Below are positions 18,034-27,655 of a stretch of DNA of 64,000 nucleotides, in pieces. Made by a program: the position numbers and the translations under genes. Position 1 is the stretch's first letter, and each line of letters starts with the position of its first letter. Source of the DNA: JAKIVR01 sp035933635 (GTDB lineage: Archaea; Thermoplasmatota; Thermoplasmata; Lutacidiplasmatales; UBA184); NCBI GenBank assembly GCA_035933635.1, contig DASYYY010000008.1, forward strand, positions 1-64,000, given 5' to 3'. The notes beneath the pieces are model-generated. The model saw nothing but the letters and a program-made list of their open reading frames with translations, had not been told where the DNA came from and searched no databases.

Positions 18034-19884
18034 TCACCGTCCCGGGCCGGGCTCGTGATAGGCCGCGAAGGCGAACGGGGCGAACTCGAGCTCGACCTCC
18101 CGACCTCCGTCGAGGCTTCGCGGCGGACCGTCTCCGGACCCACCCCAGCGCCGGTCACCGGAATCGAGGGCGCGGTCCCAGCGACCGGTCGGGACGGTCA
18201 GCCGGCACCGGGCCGGCCGCGCCCCGAGGTGGAAGACGAGCACCAACCGGCCGTCCGGGACCGTGAACGGGCCGGCCGCGAGCAGCTCGCGCCCCGTCCC
18301 CTCGAGGAGGTCGGTGGCCCGCCAGCGCTGCGTGAGCTTCCAGCGCCGTCGAAGCCCCAGGAGCTCTCGGTAGAACGCCCGTCGTTCCCGCGCCGCGGGA
18401 ACGAAGGCGCGTGCGGGATCGAGCCGCGAGCGTTCGAAGGTGGTCGGCGCCTGGGGATCGGGCACCTCGTCGGTCCGCGCGATCTCGGGGAACTCGGCCC
18501 GCCGGCCCTTGCGCACCGCGTCGGCGAAGAGCGGGTCGAGGTGCTCGGTGAAGAACAGGAACGGCGCGGTCTCACCGTACTCCTCGCCCATGAACAGCAT
18601 CGGCAGATACGGGCCGAGCAGCACGATCGCGGCCGCCAGCCGGCAGGCCGGTGCGGGCAGGAGCGAGGTCAGCCGGTCGCCGCGCGCGCGGTTGCCCACC
18701 TGGTCGTGGTTCTGCACGAAGACGACGAACCGTTCGGCCGGGAGGTTCTCGACGGGCACCCCGTGGCGTCGACCGCGGAAGAGGGAGTAGCCACCGTCGA
18801 GGACGAAGGCATCGGTGAGCGACTTGGCGAGCGCTCCCGGCGCGACATAGTCGGCGTAGTATCCGAACGATTCGCCGGTGAGCCGGGCGTGGAGCGCGTG
18901 GTGGACGTCGTCATCCCACATCGCATCGAAGCCGAATCCGCCGGCGCTCGGAGCCCGGACGACGCGCGGGTCGTTCATCGAGCTCTCGGCGATGACCGTC
19001 ACATCTCGGCGTCGCTCGACACCGACCGCGTGGACCGCGCGGGTGAGCTCGGCGAGGAAGGGGACGGCGGTGGGGTCGACGATGGCGTGGACCGCGTCGA
19101 CCCTCAGCCCGTCCAGGTCGGCGGTCCGCACCAGGTACCGGGCGCTCTCGACGAAGAAGTGGCGCACATGGTCGCTCCCCGGCCCGTCGAAGTTGATGGC
19201 CCGGCCCCAGGGCGTGCGGTAGGCATCGGTGTGGTACGGCCCGAACTCGGAGAAGTAGGCCGCATCGGGGCCGAGGTGGTTGTAGACGACGTCAAGGAAG
19301 ATCGCCAGCCCTCGGTCGTGGCAGGCCCGCGAGAGCTCGCGCAGTCCGGCGATCCCACCGTAGGACGCCTGGACCGCGAAGGGGAACGCGCCATCGTACC
19401 CCCAATTGCGCTTCCCGGGGAAGGCGGCGACCGGCATCAGCTCCACCGTGTTGACGCCCAGTTCGACCAGCTCCCCAAGCCGCTCCCGGACGTCGTCGAA
19501 CGTTCCCTTCGGGGTGAACGTGCCGACGTGGAGCTCGTACAGCACCAGTTCCTCCAGGGGGACTCCCTTCCAGGCGGGGTTCGCGGCGAGGGGCGCCCAC
19601 GGTTCCGGCACGGCCGAGGCGCCTGCCACCCCCTCGGGCTGGGACCGCGAGGCCGGATCCGGTCGCGGAGGGCCGGATCCGATCCGGAAGGCATAATGGT
19701 CGCCGGGTCGGGCCTCGTCGACCCGGCACTGCCAGTAACCGTCCTCGGTGCGCGACATCGCCACCTCGCGAGGATCGTGGTCGCCGAGGAGGAGCGTGAC
19801 CTTCGCCGGCGTGGGGGCCCATACGGTGAACACGACCCCCCCGTCGCTCGCCGGAAGCGCCCCCAGCTCGGGCAGCCCGGTCAC
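18034..19884 (-). CDS. treZ: Maltooligosyl trehalose trehalohydrolase
   Basis: A 616-residue GH13 enzyme that cleaves maltooligosyl trehalose to trehalose and a shortened dextrin. It has an N-terminal E-set/CBM48-like domain (GGVVFTVWAPTPAKVTLLLG, about residues 14-33) and the catalytic barrel with DVVYNHLGP (region I), GLRVDAVHAI (II), VIAESSMND (III) and FVQNHDQVGNR (IV). YGGIAGLRELSRACHDRGL is typical of TreZ. The GTG start at 19884 overlaps the glgB stop as GTGA. With TreY at the other end of this three-gene stretch the TreYZ pathway is complete. Length is close to bacterial and Sulfolobus enzymes (about 560-600). Confidence 0.95.
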   Translation of the reverse strand: MTGLPELGALPASDGGVVFTVWAPTPAKVTLLLGDHDPREVAMSRTEDGYWQCRVDEARPGDHYAFRIGSGPPRPDPASRSQPEGVAGASAVPEPWAPLAANPAWKGVPLEELVLYELHVGTFTPKGTFDDVRERLGELVELGVNTVELMPVAAFPGKRNWGYDGAFPFAVQASYGGIAGLRELSRACHDRGLAIFLDVVYNHLGPDAAYFSEFGPYHTDAYRTPWGRAINFDGPGSDHVRHFFVESARYLVRTADLDGLRVDAVHAIVDPTAVPFLAELTRAVHAVGVERRRDVTVIAESSMNDPRVVRAPSAGGFGFDAMWDDDVHHALHARLTGESFGYYADYVAPGALAKSLTDAFVLDGGYSLFRGRRHGVPVENLPAERFVVFVQNHDQVGNRARGDRLTSLLPAPACRLAAAIVLLGPYLPMLFMGEEYGETAPFLFFTEHLDPLFADAVRKGRRAEFPEIARTDEVPDPQAPTTFERSRLDPARAFVPAARERRAFYRELLGLRRRWKLTQRWRATDLLEGTGRELLAAGPFTVPDGRLVLVFHLGARPARCRLTVPTGRWDRALDSGDRRWGGSGDGPPRSLDGGREVELEFAPFAFAAYHEPGPGR

Positions 19885-21854
19885 GGAGACTCCCCTGGGG
19901 AGACGTACAGGGCCGCGAGCGGAGGGAGGTCGAGCACGATCGATTGAGCGTGTCCGTGGAGCCCGACCGGCTCGGTCCCGCGTGCCGACCGCGCCCCCCA
20001 CCCGCTGCCGCCGAACGCCGGGTCATCGGAGTTGGCCACGACCTTCCACGGACCGGCGACGGGGACACCCACGCGGAACTCCGGCCGCGGGAGGGGTGTG
20101 TAATTGAGCGCGACCAGGACCGGTTCCGTACCTTCGGGACCGTACCTCAGGAAGCTGAGCACGCTTTGGGCGGCGTCGTCGGGCTCGACCCAGGAAAAGC
20201 CTCCGGGGTCGTAGTCGCGCCGGTAGAGGGCGGGGGTCGTCCGGTAGAGGCTGGCCAGGTGCCGCACCCACGCCCGGACGCCCGCGTGGAAGGGATTGGC
20301 GAGCAGGTGCCAGTCGAGGCTCGCATCGTGGTTCCACTCGTGCCATTGGCCGAACTCGCCGCCCATGAACAGCAGCTTCTTGGCCGTGGCGCCGAACATC
20401 GCACCGAACAGCAGCCTGAGGTTGGCGAACCGCTGCCAGGGATCGCCGGGCATCCGCGCGACGAGGGAGCCCTTGAGGTGGACGACCTCGTCGTGGGAGA
20501 GCGGGAGGATGAAGTTCTCGTGGTAGGCGTAGAGCTGGCGGAAGGTCAGCTGCGCGTGGTGCCAGCGACGGTGGACCGGGTCGTTGGAGAGGTACTCGAG
20601 CGTGTCGTGCATCCAGCCCATGTCCCACTTGTAGCCGAAGCCGAGACCGCCCATCGACACGGGTCGGGAGACCATCGGCCAGGCGGTCGACTCCTCGGCG
20701 ACGGTCTGGATGCCGGGGAAACGGTCGTAGAGCGCGGCGTTGACCCACTTCAGGAAGTCGATCGCCGCGAGGTTCTCGCGGCCACCGGCGGAGTTGGGGA
20801 CCCACTCCCCGTCCTTTCGCGAGTAATCGAGGTAGAGCATCGAGGCGACGCCGTCGACCCGTAGACCATCGGCGTGGTAGCGGTCGAGCCAGAACGCCGC
20901 GCTGCTGGCGAGGAAGCTGCGGACCTCCGGCCGGCCGAAGTTGTAGATGAACGTGTTCCAGTCCGGGTGGTAACCCTGCCGGGGGTCGGCGTGCTCGTAG
21001 AGGTGGGTGCCGTCGAAGTAGCCGAGCCCGTGCTCGTCGGTCGGGAAATGCGAGGGGACCCAGTCGAAGATCACCCCGAGCCCGGCGCGGTGGAGCGCGT
21101 CGACGAGGTGCATCAGCTCCTGTGGGGTGCCGAACCGGGAGGTGGGCGCGAACAGCCCGGTGGGTTCGTACCCCCACGAGGCGTAGAACGGGTGCTCGGT
21201 GACCGGCAGGAACTCGACGTGGGTGAATCCCAGGTCGACGACGTACGGGACGAGCTCGTCGGCCAGCTCGGCGTAGGTGAGCGGCCGATGCTCTTGTTCG
21301 GGGACCCGGCGCCACGAGCCGAGGTGGAGCTCGTAGATGGCGACCGGCGCGTCCAGGGCCGAGCGGGACGCGCGCTGCCCCATCCAGCCCGCGTCGTGCC
21401 AGTCGAACCCGAGGTCCCAGACGACCGAGGCCGTGGCCGGGGGCGTCTCGTGGCGGAACCCGAAGGGGTCGGCCTTGTCGACGCGGTAGCCGCGGTATCT
21501 CGATTCGATGTGGAACTTGTAGCGGTCGGCCCGCCCGATCCCCTCGACGGTCCCCTCGAAGATCCCGGAGCTCCCCCGAGGGTCGAGGAGGTCGTGGCCC
21601 TTGGTCCAGTCGTTGAAGTCGCCGATGAGGCTCACGCGCTCGGCGTTCGGCGCCCAGACGGCGAACCGGGTCGAGCGTTCGGATCCGTCCGCGACGGGGT
21701 GAGCGCCGAGCCGGTCGTAGAGCTGAAGGTGCCGGCCCTCGTTGAACAGGTGGAGGTCCATCTCGGTGAGGGCTCCGGGGTCGGGGCTGGCCGGGACCGG
21801 ACGGGCCTTCTCGGGGTGGGGCCGGGCGCGCATCGCGGGCGCGGACAAGGTCAC
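19881..21854 (-). CDS. glgB: 1,4-alpha-glucan branching enzyme (GH13)
   Basis: A 657-residue branching enzyme. After an N-terminal leader, a CBM48 domain appears (TRFAVWAPNAERVSLIGDFNDW, about residues 60-80), followed by the GH13 barrel with DWVPSHF (region I), GLRVDGVASMLYLDYS (II, with the nucleophile Asp), TVAEESTAWP (III, with Glu) and LPLSHDEVVHLKGSL (IV). The D-G-V-A-S-M-L-Y-L-D-Y-S stretch is diagnostic of GlgB. It introduces alpha-1,6 branches into linear chains, here probably those made by GlgE. The gene begins 79 bases after the treS-mak stop and is coupled to treZ by a GTGA overlap. MDLHLFNEG at residue 32 is an alternative start that fits the family N-terminus. Confidence 0.95.
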   Translation of the reverse strand: MTLSAPAMRARPHPEKARPVPASPDPGALTEMDLHLFNEGRHLQLYDRLGAHPVADGSERSTRFAVWAPNAERVSLIGDFNDWTKGHDLLDPRGSSGIFEGTVEGIGRADRYKFHIESRYRGYRVDKADPFGFRHETPPATASVVWDLGFDWHDAGWMGQRASRSALDAPVAIYELHLGSWRRVPEQEHRPLTYAELADELVPYVVDLGFTHVEFLPVTEHPFYASWGYEPTGLFAPTSRFGTPQELMHLVDALHRAGLGVIFDWVPSHFPTDEHGLGYFDGTHLYEHADPRQGYHPDWNTFIYNFGRPEVRSFLASSAAFWLDRYHADGLRVDGVASMLYLDYSRKDGEWVPNSAGGRENLAAIDFLKWVNAALYDRFPGIQTVAEESTAWPMVSRPVSMGGLGFGYKWDMGWMHDTLEYLSNDPVHRRWHHAQLTFRQLYAYHENFILPLSHDEVVHLKGSLVARMPGDPWQRFANLRLLFGAMFGATAKKLLFMGGEFGQWHEWNHDASLDWHLLANPFHAGVRAWVRHLASLYRTTPALYRRDYDPGGFSWVEPDDAAQSVLSFLRYGPEGTEPVLVALNYTPLPRPEFRVGVPVAGPWKVVANSDDPAFGGSGWGARSARGTEPVGLHGHAQSIVLDLPPLAALYVSPGESP

Positions 21855-21933
21855 CCCAGTTGGGGCTCCGGGTAGGTCCTGTCCAACCGAGCCTGTGCCC
21901 GCCCGGGGCGAGGACCCGGCCGGGGCGGCGCGC

Positions 21934-24900
21934 TCACGTCGCCCCCTTCATATCGAGCAGGTGGGCAAGGCCGAGGATGGGGATCTCCACCCAGTCGGGA
22001 CGGTTGTTCAGCTCGTAGGCGAGCTCATAGATCGCTTTCTCGAGGAGGTAGACCTCGAGCAGGAAGTTGAGGTCCGTCGTTTCCGTCGGCAGGAATCCTC
22101 CCCCCGCCGCCCGGGCGCGGTAGGAGCGCAGGAACTCCGAGGAGACCCAGTCGACCCACAGCCGGGTCGCGCCGAGGACCGCCCGCCGCGCTTCCGGGGT
22201 CTCCTCCGGTAGGCTCGGGGATTGGCGGAGCGCCGCGAAGGCGGCGTACTCGAACGACCGGAGCATCCCGGCGACGTCCCGGAGCGGCGAGCGCCTGATC
22301 TTCCGGTCGCTGACCGACCGTATCGGCTCACCTTCGAAGTCGATCACCACCATGTCCTTGCCGGTCCACAGGACCTGGCCGAGGTGGTAGTCGCCGTGGA
22401 TGCGCGTCCGGACCGCCGCCAGCGAGCTACCGAGCAGCGTCCGCAGGCGCCGGTCGATCTCCGGCTCGTTCTGGAGCAGGCCCAGCGCCTCGGCCCGGAC
22501 CGGCTCGGCGATCCGGGAGAGGTTCCTGCGCAAGAGGTCGAAGGTCCGACGGCGTGACGATTGCATCGTCTGGTAGATCGACCGGAGATACAGCGGAGTG
22601 AACGGCTCGGGGGCGAACCGGGGGTCGACCCGGTCGCTCGCCAGCGCCCGGTGCATCTCGGCGGTCCGGGTGCCGAGCATCCGCACGGGCTCGAGGTAGG
22701 AGCCGATCAGGTCGGCGACCGCCGCCGGGACCTCGACGTGGCCGGCGGAGGCGGCCCCGACCAGGTCGGTCGGGAGCGCCGGCCCGGCCGAAACGCGGGC
22801 GCGTACCCGCTCGAAGTAGTGGCCGAGCTCGGTCAGCGTCATCTCCCATGCGGTGCCCTCGTTCGGGACGACCCGGTGGACGATCGCCAGCGTCTCCTTG
22901 TCGCCGAAGCTCGGGGTCCACTCCACGAAGCCGGCCACGGCCGGCGCCTGGGCGAACCCCCCCGGGCCGTTCAGGAAAAGCCCCATCTCGAGCTCGGGGT
23001 TGCGGCCGCCTCCGATGGACCGGTAGAACTTGATGATGTAGCGGTCCCCGATCCTCACCGAGCTGTTGGACTGCTCGGAGCGGAGCGCCTCGATCGGCTT
23101 CTTCAGGTCGGTCTCGAGCTGGGCGAGGTCGAACGCCTCGGTGCGGATCGCGGCGAGCTCGCGACCGTTCTCGCGGTGGATCTCGCCGCTCGCGAGCAGC
23201 TCCAAGAGCGGCCGGACGAACCCGGCGTCCTGCGCGGCGTCGTAGAGGACGCCGTCCTCGGTACCGGGGGAGTCTCCGAAGATGGCGAGGATGCTCTCGG
23301 GGACGCTCTTGCGCAGCGCGGCGGCGTTGGCCCCCCAGGCGAAGGCCACGGGGAGGACGTAGAGCTGCGATTCGCCCTCGGCGAACTCGACCTGGATGAC
23401 GAGGAAACGGGGGGCCTTCTCGCCCGGTCCGACGGGGATCTGGTCCCAGAAGTGGCAGGCGACCGGCACGAGTCCCTTGCCGCGGAACCAGCGCCGGGCC
23501 GCGATGTACCCCGGGAGCGCCGCCTCCAGACGGGTCTGGAAGCTGCGGCGCGTGAGCAGGCCGGGCGAGATCGATTCGGCAAAGACGAGCGGTTGCCACG
23601 TCGAGGTCGCCGCCCCCCCGGCGGGCGGGGGGGTGGCGGGATCGAGCCGGAACCAAAAGCAGTCGTAGGGCCCGAGGGTGAGCCGGTACGGCCCCGGGGT
23701 GACCGGCGGGAAGCTCGTCTGCCCGAACAGCTCGACCGGTCGTGCGCCCGGGTAGGCGCTCAGGTCCAGCTCGACGGCCTGGGAGAGCCTCGAGAGGTTG
23801 GCGACGACGAGGACGTTCGTGGCGGCATCCTTGCGCAGGAAGGCGAGGATGTGGGTGTTCTCCGGCCGCAGGAACTCGATCGTCCCGCGGCCGAAGACCG
23901 GGTGCTGCTTGCGGAGCGCGATGATCCGCTTGGTGTACCACAGCAGCGAGCGCGGGTTGGCGAGCTGCGTCTCGACATTGATCGCCTCGAAGTGGTACTC
24001 CGGGTCGACGATGACCGGCAGGTAGAGGCTCTGGGTGTTCGCCCGGGAGAACCCGGCGTTGCGGTCGGGGCTCCATTGCATCGGGCTGCGCACGCCGTTG
24101 CGGTCGCCCAGGAAGATGTTGTCCCCCATCCCGATCTCGTCGCCGTAGTACAGGACCGGTGTGCCCGGCAGTGACAGCAGGAGCGCCGTCATCAGCTCGA
24201 TGAGCCGCCGCTCGTTGTGGAGCAGCGGCGCGAGCCGCCGGCGGATCCCCAGGTTGACCCGCGCCCGGGGGTCGGTCGCGTAGACCCGGTACATGTAGTC
24301 GCGTTCCTCGTCGCTGACCATCTCCAATGTCAGCTCGTCGTGGTTGCGCAGGAACAGCACCCACTGGCTGTCCTCGGGGATCGCCGGCGTCTGGTCGAGG
24401 ATGTCGACGATGGGGAACCGGCTCTCCATCCGGGTCGCCATGAACATCCGGGGCATCAGCGGGAAGTGGAACGCCGTCTGGCACTCGTCGCCGCGGCCGG
24501 AGCCGAAGTAGGCGGCGGCGTCCTCGGGCCACTGGTTGGCCTCGGCGAGCAGCATCCGGTCGGCGAACCGCTCGTCGATGTGCGCGCGGGCCTGCTTGAG
24601 GAAGGCGTGGGTCTCGGGGAGGTTCTCGCAGCTGGTCCCCTCGCGCTTGTACAGGTAGGGAACGGCATCGAGCCGTAGCCCGTCGACACCCATCCCCAGC
24701 CAGTAGTCCATCACGCCGAGCATCGCCCGGCGCACCTCGGGGTGGTCGTAGTTGAGGTCCGGCTGGTGGAAGTAGAACCGGTGGAAGTAGTAGCGGCGGG
24801 CCAGCGGGTCCCAGGCCCAGTTGGAGGTCTCGAAATCGTTGAAGATCACACGGGCGCCGGCGAACCGGTCGGTCGAGTCGCTCCAGACGTAGTACTCCTG

Positions 24901-25335
24901 CTCGACCGAGCCGGGCTGGGCCCGACGGGCCCGCTGGAACCATGGGTGCTGGTCGGAGGTGTGGTTGAGTACGAGCTCGGTGATGACGCGCAGGCCGTGG
25001 GCGTGGGCGCTCCTCAGGAACTCGCGGAAATCGTCCAGGGTGCCGTAGTTCGGGTGGACGTTGTAGTAGTCGGAGATGTCGTAGCCGTCGTCGCGGAGCG
25101 GCGAGGGATAGAACGGCAGCAGCCACAGCGCCGAGACGCCCAGGTCCTGCAGGTAGTCGAGCTTGGAGGACAGTCCGAGAAAGTCGCCCTGGCCGTCACC
25201 GGTCGAGTCGGAGAAGGCGCGGACGTGGAGCTCGTAGATGATCGCGTCCTTGTACCATGCCGTCTCCGGCCCGATGATCGCGGCCGCGCGCGCGGGCGTC
25301 GTCGCGGCCGGATCAGGCGAACTGAGGGACACCAT
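21934..25335 (-). CDS. treS: Trehalose synthase-maltokinase fusion (TreS-Mak/Pep2)
   Basis: A 1133-residue fusion. Residues 25 to about 580 are TreS (GH13), which interconverts trehalose and maltose: WYKDAIIYELHVRAF, ELVLNHTSDQHPWF, GLRLDAVPYL (Asp223), LLAEANQWPED (Glu265) and FLRNHDELTLEM (Asp333). The spacing agrees with characterised TreS. From about residue 600 a maltokinase follows: IAARRWFRGKG at its start, then a kinase-like ATP site HGDYHLGQVLWTGKDMVVIDFEG near the end of the lobe. The kinase makes maltose-1-phosphate for GlgE. TreS-Pep2 fusions are known in bacteria. The ATG at 25335 overlaps the 3' end of glgE by 23 bases, so expression is probably coupled. Confidence 0.96.
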   Translation of the reverse strand: MVSLSSPDPAATTPARAAAIIGPETAWYKDAIIYELHVRAFSDSTGDGQGDFLGLSSKLDYLQDLGVSALWLLPFYPSPLRDDGYDISDYYNVHPNYGTLDDFREFLRSAHAHGLRVITELVLNHTSDQHPWFQRARRAQPGSVEQEYYVWSDSTDRFAGARVIFNDFETSNWAWDPLARRYYFHRFYFHQPDLNYDHPEVRRAMLGVMDYWLGMGVDGLRLDAVPYLYKREGTSCENLPETHAFLKQARAHIDERFADRMLLAEANQWPEDAAAYFGSGRGDECQTAFHFPLMPRMFMATRMESRFPIVDILDQTPAIPEDSQWVLFLRNHDELTLEMVSDEERDYMYRVYATDPRARVNLGIRRRLAPLLHNERRLIELMTALLLSLPGTPVLYYGDEIGMGDNIFLGDRNGVRSPMQWSPDRNAGFSRANTQSLYLPVIVDPEYHFEAINVETQLANPRSLLWYTKRIIALRKQHPVFGRGTIEFLRPENTHILAFLRKDAATNVLVVANLSRLSQAVELDLSAYPGARPVELFGQTSFPPVTPGPYRLTLGPYDCFWFRLDPATPPPAGGAATSTWQPLVFAESISPGLLTRRSFQTRLEAALPGYIAARRWFRGKGLVPVACHFWDQIPVGPGEKAPRFLVIQVEFAEGESQLYVLPVAFAWGANAAALRKSVPESILAIFGDSPGTEDGVLYDAAQDAGFVRPLLELLASGEIHRENGRELAAIRTEAFDLAQLETDLKKPIEALRSEQSNSSVRIGDRYIIKFYRSIGGGRNPELEMGLFLNGPGGFAQAPAVAGFVEWTPSFGDKETLAIVHRVVPNEGTAWEMTLTELGHYFERVRARVSAGPALPTDLVGAASAGHVEVPAAVADLIGSYLEPVRMLGTRTAEMHRALASDRVDPRFAPEPFTPLYLRSIYQTMQSSRRRTFDLLRRNLSRIAEPVRAEALGLLQNEPEIDRRLRTLLGSSLAAVRTRIHGDYHLGQVLWTGKDMVVIDFEGEPIRSVSDRKIRRSPLRDVAGMLRSFEYAAFAALRQSPSLPEETPEARRAVLGATRLWVDWVSSEFLRSYRARAAGGGFLPTETTDLNFLLEVYLLEKAIYELAYELNNRPDWVEIPILGLAHLLDMKGAT

Positions 25336-27355
25336 TGGGACCCATCCGGGCCCGCCGCACCACGAAGAGGTGGGCGGGCATCTCGTTCGGCCGTAGCTCG
25401 ACGTAGTTGCGCGTTCCGCGCCAGGCGAACCGGCGGTCGGTGAGCTGGTCGTGGACCTCGAAGGTCTCGTCGTGGCCGAGCCCCAGCCGGGCGAGGTCGA
25501 GGTTGGTCATCCCGGACTGGGGGTGGAGCGGGTCGAGGTTGACGAAGACGAGGACCGCGTTGCCCTGGGCCGGGTCGAACTTCGAGTAGCCGATCAGGGA
25601 GGGGTTGTCGATGCCCTGGAAGACCGGCAGGGTTCCGGACGTGAGCACCCGGTGGGCCGTGCGTGCCCGATTCACGCTGCGGATCAGGGCGGCAAGGGGC
25701 GCCGCGCGGGAGGGCTCCCAGTGGCGGACCTGGTACTTCTCCGAGTCTTGGTACTCCTCCTTGCCGGCGACGAGCGCGCGCCCGTCGCACCACTCGTACG
25801 AGGGGCCGTAGATGCCGTAGTTGGGCGAGAGCGTCGCCGCGAGGACGAACCGGGCGGCGAACGCCGGCCGCCCGCCGGTCTGCAGGTAGTCGGTCAGGAT
25901 GTCGGGGGTATTCGTCCAGAGGTGGGGCCGGAAGTACTCTCGGAGCGGTGCGGTCGCAAGCTCGCCGAAGTACTCCGTCAGCTCCTGCTTGGTGTTCCGC
26001 CAGGCGAAGTAGGTGTACGAGTGGGTGAACCCCACCTGGGCGAGCCGGTACATGACCTTCGGCCGGGTGAACGCCTCGGCGAGGAACAGCACCTCGGGGT
26101 GCTCGGCGCGGACCGTCGACAGTAGCCACGCCCAGAACTCGAAGGGTTTGGTGTGCGGGTTGTCCACCCGGAAGCGCCGGACCCCCTGGTCGATCCAGTA
26201 CCGGACGACCCCGAGCAGCGCGGTCCAGAGCTCGTCGGCGTCGGGGGAGTCGAAGTCGAACGGGTAGATGTCGTCGTACTTCTTCGGCGGGTTCTCCGCG
26301 GTCCGGATCGTCCCGTCCGCCCGATGCCGGAACCAGGAGGGATGCTCGGTGACCCAGGGATGGTCGGGCGAGCACTGGAAGGCGAGGTCAAGGGCCACTT
26401 CCACCCCCTGACGGCGGGCCCCGTCGACGAGCGTGCGGAATTCCTCCGGGCTGCCGAGCTCGGGGGCGATGCTTGTGTGCCCGCCGAGCGACGAGCCGAT
26501 GGCCCACGGGCTCCCGGGGTCGCCGGGCCCCGCCGAGGGGGCGTTGTTCGGCCCCCGCCGATGGGTCGTCCCGATCGGGTGGATGGGGGGCAGATAGAGC
26601 GTGTCGAAACCGAGTTCGGCGATCTCGGGGACCCTCCGCAGTACATCGGCGAACGTCCCCGGTCGCATGGGGTCGGGAGAGGCCGACCGGGGGAACAGCT
26701 CGTACCACGCGCTGGCTTGCGCGGGCTCCGGATCGACCACCACCCTCAGCTCGGGGCATTCGGTGACCTCCGGCCCCTCGGCACCGGTCAGCGGGGCGTC
26801 GGGCCACCAGCCGGTGTCGAGGGCCTGCCGGACCGCCCGGCGGAGATCGGATCGGAGCAGTCGTTCCAGCTCGTCCGCGATACCCCCCGCGCCGGTGCCC
26901 TTCGCAGCTTTGCCCGAGCGGGGGACGGCCCGAAGTAGGGAGATCCCGTCGCGTAGATCGTCCTCGGTGGCGGCGCCCGAGGCCACTCGCTGGCGGAGCG
27001 CATTCCTCCACGAGCGGACGGGGTCGGTCCACGCCCGGAGCGAGAAACGATAGATCCCGGGCTTCGGTACGGAGAACGAGGCCCGCCACCGGTCGTTGTC
27101 GATCAGGGTCATCGGGCTCTGGCCGCCGGTGCGGACATCGGCCCGCCCGTAGCGCAGCACCACGTTGACGGACTCGGTCCCGTCGGCGAACACATCCGCC
27201 TCGACCGTGACGGTGTCTCCGGCCACCCGCCGTGCGGGGAACTCGCCGCCTTCGACCTGGGGAGAGACGTTCTCGATCGCGACCCGACGCCGCGTCGCAA
27301 CCTCTCGACCCACCAGTTCACCCCGAGGGCCTGGAACTCCGTGGTACGCGCCCAC
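25313..27355 (-). CDS. glgE: Alpha-1,4-glucan:maltose-1-phosphate maltosyltransferase
   Basis: A 680-residue GH13 maltosyltransferase that adds maltosyl units from maltose-1-phosphate to alpha-glucans. It has an N-terminal beta domain (about residues 25-115), a helical insert, then the barrel. RFRVDNPHTKPFEFW supplies the nucleophile Asp398, VLFLAEAFTRP the acid/base Glu427, and TNTPDIL the third Asp485. These fall within a few positions of the residues known in Streptomyces GlgE (394, 423, 480). TLYLPPIHPIGTTHRRGPNN is another GlgE hallmark. The start is GTG; an in-frame TAG three codons upstream rules out extension. It is the first gene of the operon, so its promoter region controls the whole glucan set. 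Confidence 0.96.
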   Translation of the reverse strand: MGAYHGVPGPRGELVGREVATRRRVAIENVSPQVEGGEFPARRVAGDTVTVEADVFADGTESVNVVLRYGRADVRTGGQSPMTLIDNDRWRASFSVPKPGIYRFSLRAWTDPVRSWRNALRQRVASGAATEDDLRDGISLLRAVPRSGKAAKGTGAGGIADELERLLRSDLRRAVRQALDTGWWPDAPLTGAEGPEVTECPELRVVVDPEPAQASAWYELFPRSASPDPMRPGTFADVLRRVPEIAELGFDTLYLPPIHPIGTTHRRGPNNAPSAGPGDPGSPWAIGSSLGGHTSIAPELGSPEEFRTLVDGARRQGVEVALDLAFQCSPDHPWVTEHPSWFRHRADGTIRTAENPPKKYDDIYPFDFDSPDADELWTALLGVVRYWIDQGVRRFRVDNPHTKPFEFWAWLLSTVRAEHPEVLFLAEAFTRPKVMYRLAQVGFTHSYTYFAWRNTKQELTEYFGELATAPLREYFRPHLWTNTPDILTDYLQTGGRPAFAARFVLAATLSPNYGIYGPSYEWCDGRALVAGKEEYQDSEKYQVRHWEPSRAAPLAALIRSVNRARTAHRVLTSGTLPVFQGIDNPSLIGYSKFDPAQGNAVLVFVNLDPLHPQSGMTNLDLARLGLGHDETFEVHDQLTDRRFAWRGTRNYVELRPNEMPAHLFVVRRARMGPNGVPQFA

Positions 27356-27655
27356 ACGGCGCTAGGAACACGGCCCGACCGGCCGTACCTATGCGACCGA
27401 AAAGTAAAGGGAGGTATCGCGAGCCGGAGAACGATATGTTACGGAGGATTAACCCCTCCCCGGGCCGCAACTCTACTGATTCACAAGGGCGTCGTGGCAG
27501 GGTCCGAAGCCGGCATTGCCGCGCTCTGGGGCCCTGCGGAGATCGCTCGCTCCACGTCATGCAGCACGGTCCCGGGCGCATCCGCCGACCTCCCAGTGCC
27601 GTTCCGGCGCCGGTGCGTACATATACATACAGGGTAAGCTAGCCGCCCCCCTACC
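27356..27655. promoter_or_regulatory. Divergent promoter region, glgE operon and TauE/SafE gene
   Basis: This 300-base gap holds no gene I can support. For the plus strand, ACATATACATAC at 27619-27630 is a good TATA box about 32 bases ahead of ATG 27656. For the minus strand, CTTTACTTTTCGG near 27399-27410 is the best TATA candidate, implying a leader of about 20 bases for glgE. A small dyad GGAGG-7-CCTCC lies at 27443-27459 in an AT-richer patch. Nothing resembling a riboswitch was recognised. Confidence 0.5.

Noticed and set aside
22427..25126. 899-codon minus-strand frame inside treS-maltokinase
   Set aside because: Same strand but shifted frame; Arg-rich and motif-free, whereas the chosen frame carries all GH13 and kinase motifs.
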